This document shows, in pieces, positions 45,683 to 53,894 of a stretch of 64,000 nucleotides of DNA. The position numbers were made by a program, and so were the translations under genes. Source of the stretch: Halorubrum tebenquichense DSM 14210 (GTDB lineage: Archaea; Halobacteriota; Halobacteria; Halobacteriales; Haloferacaceae); assembly GCF_000337415.1 (NCBI RefSeq), contig NZ_AOJD01000077.1, positions 1 through 64,000 on the forward strand, given 5' to 3'. The notes under the pieces are model-generated. The model saw nothing but the letters and a program-made list of their open reading frames with translations. It searched no databases and was not told where the DNA came from. Within the stretch, counting starts at the first letter, position 1. The number at the start of each line of letters is the position of its first letter.

Positions 45683-45936
45683 ACATACTACTCGACGAAA
45701 GTTACGGATAAGCGTTGAGAAATTGTCTCTGTGTGCGAACGATCATCTGATTTGTTGATCGGCTACTTCCTTCGTCACAGCCCGATTCAAATCCCCAGAA
45801 AGTGGTACTGACCGGAGTGCGGTCAGTACAGAGGGATCATAAATAGCGTAGTACAACCAGTGTAAGCAGCTACCTAAAATTCACGGCGGATCGAAAGTTA
45901 ACACATATATCCGACACCCGTGTACTCCTACGTTAT
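45683..45936. other. Gap between tRNA and TFS gene
   Basis: Contains the tRNA upstream region on the minus strand and the TFS promoter on the plus strand: TACGTTATATGC runs into the TFS ATG at 45937. TACTGACCGGAGTGCGGTCAGTA at 45809-45831 is a 9-bp inverted repeat hairpin (TACTGACCG/CGGTCAGTA) with a short GAGTG loop, of unknown role. Confidence 0.45.
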
Positions 45937-46254
45937 ATGCAATTCTGTGACGAGTGTGGTTCGATGATGCGCACGGAGGGCGACACGTGGGTGTGCCGCT
46001 CCTGTGCGAACGAGGAACCGCGGGACTCGCAAGCAGAAGCAGCGATGACGACCCAGGATGGACAGCAGGACGGCGGGGCACCCGCCGTAGCCGATTCGAC
46101 CCAGAACTCCACCGAAACGATGCAGGAACCCTGTCCGGCGGACAACTGTGACAGCGACCGGGCCTACTACGAGATGATGCCGAAGCCGGGCGGCTCCTAC
46201 GAGGTTCGGCTATTCACCTGCGTCGAGTGCGGCCACAAGTGGCGCGAGTCCTGA
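45937..46254 (+). CDS. Transcription factor S (TFIIS/RPB9-like) paralogue
   Basis: 105 aa. N-terminal ribbon CDECGSMM...CRSCANE, an acidic linker and C-terminal ribbon CPADNCDSDRAYYEMMPKPGGSYEVRLFTCVECGHKW. TFS rescues backtracked RNA polymerase by inserting the C-terminal hairpin, whose tip normally carries adjacent Asp-Glu (ADEPxT). Here the tip reads KPGGSYEV with no DE pair, so cleavage stimulation is doubtful; similar tips may exist in other haloarchaeal paralogues. Leaderless, TATA-like TTATATG at the start. Confidence 0.85.
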   Translation: MQFCDECGSMMRTEGDTWVCRSCANEEPRDSQAEAAMTTQDGQQDGGAPAVADSTQNSTETMQEPCPADNCDSDRAYYEMMPKPGGSYEVRLFTCVECGHKWRES

Positions 46255-46279
46255 CGGTGCATCAGGCTAACCCCACGGC

Positions 46280-46441
46280 TTACGATGCACCGGGGTGAAT
46301 AGCCTCGTATCGTACCTCACTCGCTAGAATCTTGAGTATATAGCTTCCGTCGTCAGACTCAACAGTCACAGTGAATACCGAGCGAAGTATGTCCGGGATG
46401 TCGATCATCACCAGAAGTCCAACTCCGACACAGATAGTCAT
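46280..46441 (-). CDS. Possible small protein downstream of the 46453 gene (53 aa)
   Basis: The minus strand from ATG 46439-46441 encodes 53 residues, starting MTICVGVGLLVMIDIPDILRS with a hydrophobic N-terminal helix and then a beta-like TVTVESDDGSYILKI. It begins 11 nt after the stop of the preceding minus-strand gene, as an operon partner would. No family recognised and no RBS, so support is mostly positional. Confidence 0.35.
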   Translation of the reverse strand: MTICVGVGLLVMIDIPDILRSVFTVTVESDDGSYILKILASEVRYEAIHPGAS

Positions 46442-46452
46442 TCCTCACATCG

Positions 46453-47037
46453 TCAGTCAGGCACGTAGGCGTTCTTTACACAGTCACGAAGATCCTCGGG
46501 TGTCGTCCACGAGTACGCACGATCCACGCGCTCCATCGAAAGCAGATAATGTGCGAACATACCGTCGTAGGCCGCGTACTGTACCTCTTCAGTCTCATAG
46601 GTCCGGTAAAACACTCGTGTCCGATCCCGATAGATCGGCTGATCGATGTAGCCCGCTTCCCATGCGTGCCCGCCCTGAGAGTGTTCGTACACCCCCACGA
46701 TATGATCCGCATAGCTGATCAGTAACTTAAATTTCGACGTGAAGAACTCCGAGACATCTAGAATATCGTCCATCAGGAACGCGTCGACCCCGTCATCGGA
46801 GTTCGAGACTATGGCATCACTTGCGAGTTGGTCGCGAACAGCTTCCAATCGTGGCCGCTCTTCCTCACCGTAGGAACCGAGAACGAAATAGGACGTGTTG
46901 TTGATAAATCGTCCGAGGCCCTCATGCATCGCGGTCTGAATCGACTCGATCCGGTCCGGTGTGAGTGTCTCGCCCGGCTGGCCACCCAATTTGTCGATCA
47001 CTATACGGGTTGCGTCGTCGTTAGTCATACTGGACAT
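46453..47037 (-). CDS. Rossmann-like, nucleoside deoxyribosyltransferase-like protein
   Basis: About 194 aa (ATG 47040, 47037 or 47028). The pattern SYFVLGSYG...RPRLEAVRDQL, then FLMDDI, KLLISYADHIVGVYEHSQGGHAWEAGYI is that of TIR/nucleoside 2-deoxyribosyltransferase-like folds, where a Gly-rich loop and a Glu (here WEAGYI) form the N-glycosidase site. I associate it with the haloarchaeal DUF7509 family; activity is not known. Divergent from a winged-helix gene, 121-nt shared promoter region. Ribosyl-cleaving or defence roles are possible. Confidence 0.6.
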   Translation of the reverse strand: MSSMTNDDATRIVIDKLGGQPGETLTPDRIESIQTAMHEGLGRFINNTSYFVLGSYGEEERPRLEAVRDQLASDAIVSNSDDGVDAFLMDDILDVSEFFTSKFKLLISYADHIVGVYEHSQGGHAWEAGYIDQPIYRDRTRVFYRTYETEEVQYAAYDGMFAHYLLSMERVDRAYSWTTPEDLRDCVKNAYVPD

Positions 47038-47158
47038 CATTTTCCACCGCCACCTAACGGTACGGAAATACGATCGGAAGGAATACACAAGCACTCTGGC
47101 TATCATTTCGAGTTTCACCGAAATGGTTATCCGACCGGGGGGCAAACACCTGTACACA

Positions 47159-47590
47159 ATGTCCCGGCCTGACGCGACCCCGCTCACGCCAGCCGAGAAC
47201 TCGGCCGGCCTCGATCCGATCGCAGCGTTGAGTGTCCTCGACGACACGACCCGTGCGAATATCATCGGGACTATCGTCGGTCACCCGAAAGGCTCACCCT
47301 CGAAGAAGGAACTCGAATACTACAATCCGAGTATCGCAGCGTCGACGCTCACCGATCACCTCATCCGGCTGGAGGAAGTGGGACTGATCGAGGCCATCGA
47401 ACGAGATCGTGAAGGGCTCGAACGGGGCCAGCCGTACCGGTTCTTTCAGCTGACCGACGCCGCCCGCGAGTTGTTCGATCGGAACAACCTCTTCGAGCCC
47501 GGCGCATACCGAGAGCTATTCGCCGAAGTCGAGAAAACAGACAAAATCAAGGCCGCCGAGGACGTCGAGCGGCCGAACGGCCGAAACTGA
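47159..47590 (+). CDS. Winged-helix (MarR/ArsR-like) regulator
   Basis: 143 aa from ATG 47159. Central wHTH: ALSVLDDTTRANIIGTIVGHPKGSPSKKELEYYNPSIAASTLTDHLIRLEEVGLIEAI, then wing RDREGLERGQPYRFFQLTDAAREL. No effector domain or Cys sensor. Divergent from the deoxyribosyltransferase-like gene and likely controls it. Upstream codons from 46961 are antisense to that gene and non-coding. Confidence 0.8.
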   Translation: MSRPDATPLTPAENSAGLDPIAALSVLDDTTRANIIGTIVGHPKGSPSKKELEYYNPSIAASTLTDHLIRLEEVGLIEAIERDREGLERGQPYRFFQLTDAARELFDRNNLFEPGAYRELFAEVEKTDKIKAAEDVERPNGRN

Positions 47591-47720
47591 AACTACCCTC
47601 GGAGAGTACGTTTTGTCAGACGGAGAACTCGACCTCCAGGATATTCCAGAAGCGTAACCAGCGCAAAGCCGCCAAAAGAGATCAGTCTCGATTTCTATTC
47701 AGAACAGATAAATCGAACAG
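47591..47720. other. Short gap to the IS end
   Basis: No gene; after the regulator stop the sequence leads straight into the IS non-coding end near 47721. Confidence 0.25.
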
Positions 47721-47737
47721 AAGGCACGCATCAATTC

Positions 47738-47777
47738 TATCCTCCGAGTTTGTGCGCTGCCACAGTTTCGGAGGATA
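47738..47777 (-). other. Conserved hairpin in the IS 3' non-coding end, copy 2
   Basis: TATCCTCCGA (47738-47747) pairs with TCGGAGGATA (47768-47777) around a 20-nt loop whose sequence differs from copy 1. Distance to the transposase stop is about the same (174 nt). Confidence 0.5.
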
Positions 47778-47950
47778 GGACAGTGTTGGGCCGAATTGTC
47801 ACCAAGTCGTGGTACTTCTCACCGATCAGATACCGATTTAGGGCCCTCTTGGTCGTATCTATCAGGCGAACGTGCGAAATTGCGTGGATTTTGGCTCTGC
47901 TGAGCAGGGTTGTCACTCCCGAACGGCAGACTCAGAGAAGGTTCAGCCGA

Positions 47951-49531
47951 TTAGTCGTGCGGGATCAACGCCGAGGCAACGAGCTCAACACACTCACCCG
48001 CAGTCAACACGGGTGCGTAGTCCATCTCACCATCCACGCCCGCTTTCAGCAAGAAGTCGGTGAGCTGCCAGATATTGTACAAAAGTACCGCGAACACGAA
48101 GTAGAACAGGCGAACGCGGTAGTCTTTCGAGGAGGTCTTGGCGAGAAAGTCACCTTTGATCGATTTGTACTCACTCTCGATTTGCCACCGGCGGCTGTAG
48201 CGCTGACAGAACGACTCGGCCTCCTCCGGACCGACTCGGAGATTCGTCGCAAAGACGGCCGTCCCCTCACCACTCGTCGACGGCACGTACAGGAGCCGCA
48301 TTGGATGCGATCCGGATTCCACATGGATAGAAGCCGACTCAACGGCCACCTCTTGGTCGTCTTCCTCCATTTGTTCGAGTACATCCCGTTCGGAGCTGGA
48401 GATCCGCTTCGGAATGAGATAGTTCACATCGAGGTTTGAGAGTGTCTGGAACACTTGTATCGAGTCAAACTCTCGATCACACAGCACTGTCTCGATTGGA
48501 ACATGCTCTTTCGCTCGTCGAACGAGCCGCCGCACGGTACGATGAATCTGATTCGACGGATTCTCATCCCACTTGGAGCTCTCTCGGACCGGCTCAACAG
48601 CCAAGATCAGTGGGATGTTCTGTCCGATGATCGAGAGCGTCGCAAATTTAAACGCTCGACCGTCTCTGTCCTTCGTTCCACTGACCATCGACATTCCTTC
48701 GACCTCTCCGTAATAGGGAATCGTCGTGATGTCGATCGCGGCAGTGACTGGACGCCGGAACGACGCTTCAGAGGCGATCACGGAAATCAAGCGATCCGTT
48801 GTCTCGTTGAAGCCGTCGACGAGATCGTCAGGATCGAACTGCTTGACTGCGCGGAGATGAATATCACCGTGGGGACCGTACTCTTCACCACGGCGATATT
48901 GGAAGCGAGTCGCTCCCTGCGCGGTGCCACAGCGGACCATCCCCATGAACGTCTGTAACTCGAAGAATTGCGTGTCCTCGTACGAGGCGTTTGTTGCCCG
49001 ATCAGAGTCGAAGTGTCCAAAGGCGTGATCACGCGCGAGTCGCGTCGTCTGGATAATCTCCTCCTGTGAGAAGAGTTCGTCTTCTACTGGGTCTGTATCA
49101 TCTTGCTCATCGTCGACGATCTCTGTCTTAGGCCGCACCTCCGGCGCTGAGATGTCGCGATCGTGGACTTCTTTGACAACGAAGTGGGCGGCAGCGTGGG
49201 CGTATTCGTGAACAGTGTCGTCGAATCGATTCCGCCACGCCCGCGAGAACGCTGATTCGTCAGGCACTCGACTGAAGCCGAGGATACTGGCTACTTCTGG
49301 TTGCCGTGTAAGTCGCCGAGTGAACTCGGCGTAGGAATCACCGGTGATTTCCATGAAGACAGACGAAAAGACCATCGCGCGGAAGGAGAGTGGCGCAGGA
49401 TGCCACGCTGGATACCCGTCTTCGACCGCGTCAATCGAGTGGTCAAGGTTCTCGAACGCAGTGACAAGGTCTGATCCTTCGAGTTCGTTCCGGATGGCGA
49501 TCCCGAGTTGGTACGCTTCGCACCGCCTCAC
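47951..49531 (-). pseudogene. IS4-like DDE transposase, N-terminus lost
   Basis: Frame of 526 codons homologous to the copy at 27374-28999 from CEAYQLG onwards; the first about 19 residues (acidic, ending in MRYL) are replaced by a GTG-RR start. The DDE residues and the acidic insertion are conserved. It overlaps the stop of the glutaredoxin gene by 4 nt. Loss of the upstream IS end means it cannot form an independent transposon. Confidence 0.8.
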
Positions 49532-49767
49532 GAGTACGTGTTCTCAAGGTATGTGACGATGTCGTCGCTCTCCGCCATTCCTTCGACCCCATGCTCGGAG
49601 TCGACAAGAACCGGGACCCCGGATTGACCGCTCACCGATTTCACTTTGAACCGGAGGAACCGGAAAGGGAGGACGTTGTGAGATTTGTAGTCGAGACCGA
49701 GCCCCTCCAGCTTCCGTTCGACTTTTGCGCAGTACGGACAGCCGGGGAGTCGATAGAGTTCCAGCAT
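49528..49767 (-). CDS. Glutaredoxin-like protein
   Basis: 79 aa from ATG 49767. Thioredoxin-fold start LELYRLPGCPYCAKVERKLEGLGL with the CPYC active site (residues 9-12), SGVPVLVD (cis-Pro) and the GMAESDDIVTYLENTY end. Reads through TGA at the IS junction, so a few C-terminal residues may be missing. Upstream codons to 49824 would add a non-homologous N-terminus. Next to the mercuric-reductase-like gene but 290 nt away. Confidence 0.85.
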   Translation of the reverse strand: MLELYRLPGCPYCAKVERKLEGLGLDYKSHNVLPFRFLRFKVKSVSGQSGVPVLVDSEHGVEGMAESDDIVTYLENTYS

Positions 49768-49824
49768 TGAATCTCGATCGAGAGGAGAAAGGGTAACAGT
49801 AAAATTCCGTTGCTGATCCGACAT

Positions 49825-50059
49825 TCAGTCGCACGAGCGTGGATGACGGTTCGATAGCAAGACGAAGAGACTGAACGGCCCCGATCTGTTTCCGGACCGA
49901 GGCTCGAGAAGGACTGTCCCGAGACACACTCCTTCTGTGAGGGACTGAAAACGGGTTTCAGCCTGTTGAAAAGGCCGAACGGCTCGAAGGCAACATCGAC
50001 TCTCGTGAGCTGGGTAGCTTCGAGGTCAACCACCGGGTCCTGGAGGACCGAACGGCAAC
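49825..50059. other. Gap between glutaredoxin and the flavoprotein gene
   Basis: No gene. Sequence is GC-rich and contains the upstream region of the glutaredoxin on the minus strand. No obvious hairpin. Confidence 0.25.
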
Positions 50060-51514
50060 TCACTCGACGCAACAGCTCATCGTTGACGTATCTCGGCGGA
50101 ACGCCTGACAGGCCTGCTTGAACGCCTCGGAGAATGTCGGGAACGGGTGGACGGTGTCGATGATGTCGTCGATGGTGAGGCCGAACTTCACGGCCAACGT
50201 CGCTTCCATGATCATGTCCGCCGCACGGGGGCCGACCATGTGGACGCCGACAATCTCGTCGGTCTCGTGGTGTTTGACGACTTGGACGAGCCCGTCCGTG
50301 TTCTTGACTGCCTTCGCTCGGGGGACATCCTCCATCTGAACGGTTCGGCAGGCACAGGTGCCGTGCTCGTCCATGTACTCCAGTTCGGTCGTGCCGACGG
50401 CGGCGACCTCGGGACTGGTGAACACGACCGCCGGGACGGCGTCGTAGTCGATGGTGACGCCCTCCTCACCGAAGGCGTTCTTGACGGCGTGATTGCCCTC
50501 CTTGGCGGCGACGGTCTCCAGTTCAGGCGCGCCGATCACGTCGCCGGCGGCGTACACGTCGGGATTGGTCGTCTGGAAGTGCTCGTCGACGTGGATCGTC
50601 CCGTCGTCGTTCGTCTCGACGCCGACCGCGTCGAGGCCGACGTTCTCGCTGTTCGGTTGTACGCCGGTCGCGACGAACAGCGCATCCGCGGTGAACACCT
50701 GCGAGTCGCCATCGACGACAGTTTCGACGGTGGCGCCCTGCGGGACGGCTTCGGCGCTGCCGTCGGTCGCCGGCGACCGAACTCGCTCGAACTCGTTGCC
50801 GGTCACCACATCGATGCCCTCCTCGCGGAAGGCCTGTTGTATCTCCCGGCCGAGCTGGCCCTCCATCCCGGAGAGCACGCGCTCGGAGCGCTGGAGGATC
50901 GTCACGTCGACGCCGACGCGGTGGAGGATCTGGCCCCATTCGAGCGCGATGTACCCGCCACCGATCATAATAATGCTCTCAGGGAGGTTGCGCTCTTCGA
51001 GAATGGTCTCGCTCGTGTAGTAGTCGACGGCATCGAGGCCGTCGATGGGCGGCGCCCAAGGAGAACTGCCGGTCGCGACGAGCGCCGTCTTCCCGGTGAT
51101 GCGCGTGCCTTCGTCGGGGCCGTCGACGATTTCGATGGTCGTGTCCTCGACCAACTCGCCGTATCCTTCGTAGATATCGGTCTCGAAGTGCTCGGCGACG
51201 TCGACGTAGTTCTCCCGTCGGAACCGTCCGACGAGGTCGTCGGTGCCGTCGAGTGCCTCGCCCCAGTCGACGGTCGGTTCCTCGGAATACGTGACGGCGT
51301 CGAACGGATTCTCCGACGCTGCGGCCCCGCTTTCGGCGAGGGCGAGCAGATGCTTGCTCGGGACGCAGCCGACGTTGACGCAGGTACCGCCGATCGGCAG
51401 CCCGGTGTTCACAATCGCCGTCGAGAGGTCCCGCCGGCTGGCTTCGGTGATCGCCGCGAACGCTGCGGCACCCCCACCGAGAATTACGAGATCGTAGCCT
51501 GTCGTGCTGGTCAT
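50060..51514 (-). CDS. merA: Mercuric-reductase-like flavoprotein disulfide oxidoreductase
   Basis: 484 aa from ATG 51514. FAD motif YDLVILGGGAAAFAAI, redox-active GTCVNVGCVPSK (Cys pair, about residues 42-47), NAD(P) motif MIGGGYIALEWGQ, FAD second motif YAAGDV and dimerisation domain HPFPTFSEAF. The C-terminal MSCCVE carries the vicinal Cys pair characteristic of MerA, which hands Hg(II) to the active site. No N-terminal HMA domain, no mer transport genes. Divergent from the HxlR regulator. Mercury reduction is likely, but a general disulfide reductase role is not excluded. Confidence 0.88.
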   Translation of the reverse strand: MTSTTGYDLVILGGGAAAFAAITEASRRDLSTAIVNTGLPIGGTCVNVGCVPSKHLLALAESGAAASENPFDAVTYSEEPTVDWGEALDGTDDLVGRFRRENYVDVAEHFETDIYEGYGELVEDTTIEIVDGPDEGTRITGKTALVATGSSPWAPPIDGLDAVDYYTSETILEERNLPESIIMIGGGYIALEWGQILHRVGVDVTILQRSERVLSGMEGQLGREIQQAFREEGIDVVTGNEFERVRSPATDGSAEAVPQGATVETVVDGDSQVFTADALFVATGVQPNSENVGLDAVGVETNDDGTIHVDEHFQTTNPDVYAAGDVIGAPELETVAAKEGNHAVKNAFGEEGVTIDYDAVPAVVFTSPEVAAVGTTELEYMDEHGTCACRTVQMEDVPRAKAVKNTDGLVQVVKHHETDEIVGVHMVGPRAADMIMEATLAVKFGLTIDDIIDTVHPFPTFSEAFKQACQAFRRDTSTMSCCVE

Positions 51515-51526
51515 TCGTGTTTCCAC

Positions 51527-51540
51527 TTTATAATGGGAAG
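51527..51540 (+). promoter_or_regulatory. Divergent merA/hxlR promoter region
   Basis: TTTATAATGG at 51526-51535 is a TATA-like element lying 12 nt from the merA start (minus) and 58 nt before ATG 51593. The intergenic space is only 78 nt, so both genes probably share one operator. Confidence 0.4.
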
Positions 51541-51556
51541 TTCTTATACTTCGAAG

Positions 51557-51596
51557 TCCAAAGCTATGGAGTACGTTGGAGGCTCCAAAGCTATGG
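51557..51596. repeat. Direct repeat TCCAAAGCTATGG around two possible hxlR starts
   Basis: The 13-mer is at 51557-51569 and 51584-51596, exactly 27 nt apart. Each copy contains an in-frame ATG (51566 and 51593). Only the second has a GGAGG 10 nt upstream (TTGGAGGCTCC), favouring it as start and leaving the first as operator or duplicated start. Confidence 0.55.
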
Positions 51597-51937
51597 CAGA
51601 TTCCACCCCACAGGCGCCCGTCTGCGACGTCGACGGTACGTGCTACTGTCCTCTCACGGGCGTTATCGACACGTTGAGTCAAAAATACGCGATGCAACTG
51701 GTCAGTATCATCGGCGCGCACGATTCGCTCCGATTCGCGGAGATAGAGGACCACCTGCCGACGGCGAGCACTTCGACCATCTCGAAACGGCTCGACGAGT
51801 TCGAGGAAGCCGGACTAATCGACCGAACCCAGTACAACGAGATACCGCCTCGCGTCGAGTACTCGCTGACCGAAAACGGGGCCGAGTTACGGACGCGGCT
51901 CGAACCGCTCCTGGAGTGGGCCGCATTGAGCGAGTGA
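51593..51937 (+). CDS. HxlR-family regulator with N-terminal Cys cluster
   Basis: 114 aa from ATG 51593 (51566 possible). After PQAPVCDVDGTCYCPLTGVI, which offers three Cys, comes the HxlR wHTH: IDTLSQKYAMQLVSIIGAHDSLRFAEIEDHLPTASTSTISKRLDEFEEAGLI and wing YNEIPPRVEYSLTENG. Divergent from merA, so it may sense a soft metal through the Cys cluster and control merA. No other regulator is near. Confidence 0.85.
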   Translation: MADSTPQAPVCDVDGTCYCPLTGVIDTLSQKYAMQLVSIIGAHDSLRFAEIEDHLPTASTSTISKRLDEFEEAGLIDRTQYNEIPPRVEYSLTENGAELRTRLEPLLEWAALSE

Positions 51938-52091
51938 CCGCTCCCGGCGAGTGCCCCCCGACGCGCGGCGAACGATAGCTCGCGCCCGACGAGCCCGTAT
52001 GAGACTTTCTACCGGCCACGGCTTCGGCCGTGCGATAGATTCACACAACCACTCGGCAACTAAGCCGATCGCGCCGCTACGTTCACGTATC

Positions 52092-52349
52092 GTGACGGAC
52101 GAAACCACACTCTCGGGCCAGTCAGCGCCGGATGTACTCCGTGATCTCTCGCCCAGCGCGAAACTGATCGCGAAGACTCTCGAATACGAAGGTGAGGGCA
52201 CGCAGTCGGATCTTGCCGAGTCGACGCTCCTTCCTTCGCGGACCGTTCGGTACGCGCTCGATCAGCTCGAGGAGGCCGAGATCGTCTCGTCGCGGATCTC
52301 CTTCGCTGACGCTCGAAAGCGGATCTACACGCTCGAACCGGAGAGTTGA
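52092..52349 (+). CDS. MarR-like winged-helix protein (85 aa)
   Basis: GTG start at 52092. Compact wHTH: LRDLSPSAKLIAKTLEYEGEGTQSDLAESTLLPSRTVRYALDQLEEAEIVSSRISFADARKRIYTL. No effector domain. Widely seen haloarchaeal class of single-domain regulators; target unknown. Upstream in-frame codons overlap hxlR 3' flank and appear non-coding. Confidence 0.8.
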   Translation: MTDETTLSGQSAPDVLRDLSPSAKLIAKTLEYEGEGTQSDLAESTLLPSRTVRYALDQLEEAEIVSSRISFADARKRIYTLEPES

Positions 52350-52373
52350 CCGCCGTAGTCTCTCACTGACCTG

Positions 52374-52646
52374 TTATTTACAGTTCGTCTCGCAGTCGTA
52401 GGTCTTGCTGTACACCCAGTATCCCTCGTCGCTCGGCGGCGTCAGCGTTGCGAGATCGAGCGAGACCCGCAGATCGGCCTCGGCGTCGTGCGTCTCGACG
52501 AACCGCCAGCTTCCGTCCGGATCGCGGACATCGACGCGGTACTGCCACACGTCGACGCCTTGGTCGTTCACGTAGATCGCGTACGAGTCGGGTATTGCGT
52601 TACTACGCTCCGGAGCGGGGCTCGGTTGAGTGACGTTTTCGGCCAT
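52374..52646 (-). CDS. Small hypothetical protein (90 aa)
   Basis: ATG at 52646, convergent with the wHTH gene. Soluble, with a beta-rich middle (SYAIYVNDQGVDVWQYRVDVRDPDGSWRFVETHDAEADLRVSLDLATL) and YSKTYDCETNCK at the end, two Cys. I do not recognise a named family. Codon usage resembles its neighbours, so probably real. Confidence 0.6.
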   Translation of the reverse strand: MAENVTQPSPAPERSNAIPDSYAIYVNDQGVDVWQYRVDVRDPDGSWRFVETHDAEADLRVSLDLATLTPPSDEGYWVYSKTYDCETNCK

Positions 52647-52799
52647 ACTCGACAGTAGTTCATCAAAAATTAATATGTACTGCGCGTCGTCGTCGGGTGG
52701 ACACGCGTGAGATACATTTATATTGTTCAAATTCCGCCGCCGCGATTCGCGACACCCGACGCGACCCGACCGGCCCGAAGTGCCGCTCGAAGCGACGGC

Positions 52800-53894
52800 T
52801 CACTCGCTCGTCCGAACGCCGGCGACCTCGAACCGTGCCCCGCCGTCCGCCGACTCTTTGAGACCGATCTCCCACCCGTGTGCGTCCGCAATCTCGTCGA
52901 CGATCGCCAGCCCAAACCCGGTTCCGTCTCCCGTCGTCGTGTGACCCCATTCGAAGACGGTCTCCCGGTCCTCCGGCGGGACTCCCGTCCCGTTGTCCTC
53001 GACGTAAAATCCACGCTGTCCTTCCTCGTCCAGTGTGCCGACGCGGACCGTCACGTCGGAGCCACCGTGGTTGCGAGCGTTTTCGAAGAGGTTCACGAGC
53101 AGTTCGTGGAGCCGATCTCGGTCCGCTCGGAGCGTCGTCGTCGACTCGACGTCGAGAATCGCCGGGTCCATCTCGCAGTCGGCCCACACGTCTCGCGCGA
53201 TCGTCGCCAGGTCGATTTCGGTCCGCTCGCCGACCAAATCGCCCTCGCGGGTGAGCCGAAGGAGGTCCGACAGCATCTCCTCCATGCGAGCGGCAGCGTC
53301 CTCGACGGCGTCGAAGTGCTTGGAGTCGCCCGTCTCGCGGGCGAGTTCCGCGTGACCCTGGATGATGGACAGCGGGTTCCGGAGATCGTGGGAGACAATG
53401 CCGGCGAATCGGTCGAGTCGTTCGACCTTCTCCTCGAGCCGCTGCCGGTTCCGGGCGCGACCGGAGATATCGCGGAGCATCGCGACCATTCGGGTGGGCT
53501 CGGCATCCGTCGCGGTCTCCCCTCTCGCTGGGTCCAGTGTCGCCCCGGAGATCTCCGTCGGGATTTCGTCCCCGCCCTTCGTCAGACACATCAGGTCGTC
53601 GGTGAAGCCGGATCCCTCTGCTCTGACCTGTGAGACGAACTCCTCCCGTACCCGATCGAAGTCGTCCGGATGGATGTCTTCCGGGTTCATCGAGAGGAGC
53701 TCCTCCCGAGAGTATCCCAGTAGCTCACACGCCGTCGGGTTGACATCGACGAACGACTCGGTCTCGAAGTCGACGACCATGACGGCGTCGTTGCTGTGCT
53801 CGAAGACCTTCCGGTACCGTTCCTCGACGGGCGGTCGCCGGTCGTCCGCTGCCGACTCACGAGCGCCTCGGTCGTCGGCCGGTTCGTTACTCAT
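52800..53894 (-). CDS. PAS-domain sensor histidine kinase
   Basis: 364 aa, soluble. PAS (about 25-145) with VFEHSNDAVMVVDFETESFVDVNPTACELLGYS; HisKA H-box FAGIVSHDLRNPLSIIQGHAEL (His near 167), N-box LHELLVNLFENARNHG, G1 DNGTGVPPEDRETVFEWGHTT and G2 GTGFGLAIVDEIADAHGW. All kinase boxes intact. No response regulator nearby. Short N-terminal low-complexity region. Confidence 0.93.
   Translation of the reverse strand: MSNEPADDRGARESAADDRRPPVEERYRKVFEHSNDAVMVVDFETESFVDVNPTACELLGYSREELLSMNPEDIHPDDFDRVREEFVSQVRAEGSGFTDDLMCLTKGGDEIPTEISGATLDPARGETATDAEPTRMVAMLRDISGRARNRQRLEEKVERLDRFAGIVSHDLRNPLSIIQGHAELARETGDSKHFDAVEDAAARMEEMLSDLLRLTREGDLVGERTEIDLATIARDVWADCEMDPAILDVESTTTLRADRDRLHELLVNLFENARNHGGSDVTVRVGTLDEEGQRGFYVEDNGTGVPPEDRETVFEWGHTTTGDGTGFGLAIVDEIADAHGWEIGLKESADGGARFEVAGVRTSE

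Larger units (their letters stand above)
47721..49531. mobile_element. Large DDE insertion sequence, copy 2 (5' truncated)
   Basis: Same element as 27147-29002. The non-coding end, hairpin and transposase are shared, but similarity stops at residue 19-20 of the transposase and no upstream IS sequence follows. Instead the glutaredoxin gene begins its own coding region. The IS lost its 5' end by deletion or rearrangement. Confidence 0.75.

Noticed and set aside
50147-51937. Very long plus-strand frame opposite the flavoprotein gene
   Set aside because: Antisense to a clearly recognised merA-like gene; in GC-rich haloarchaeal DNA such shadow frames are usual. Only the C-terminal part (HxlR) is real.
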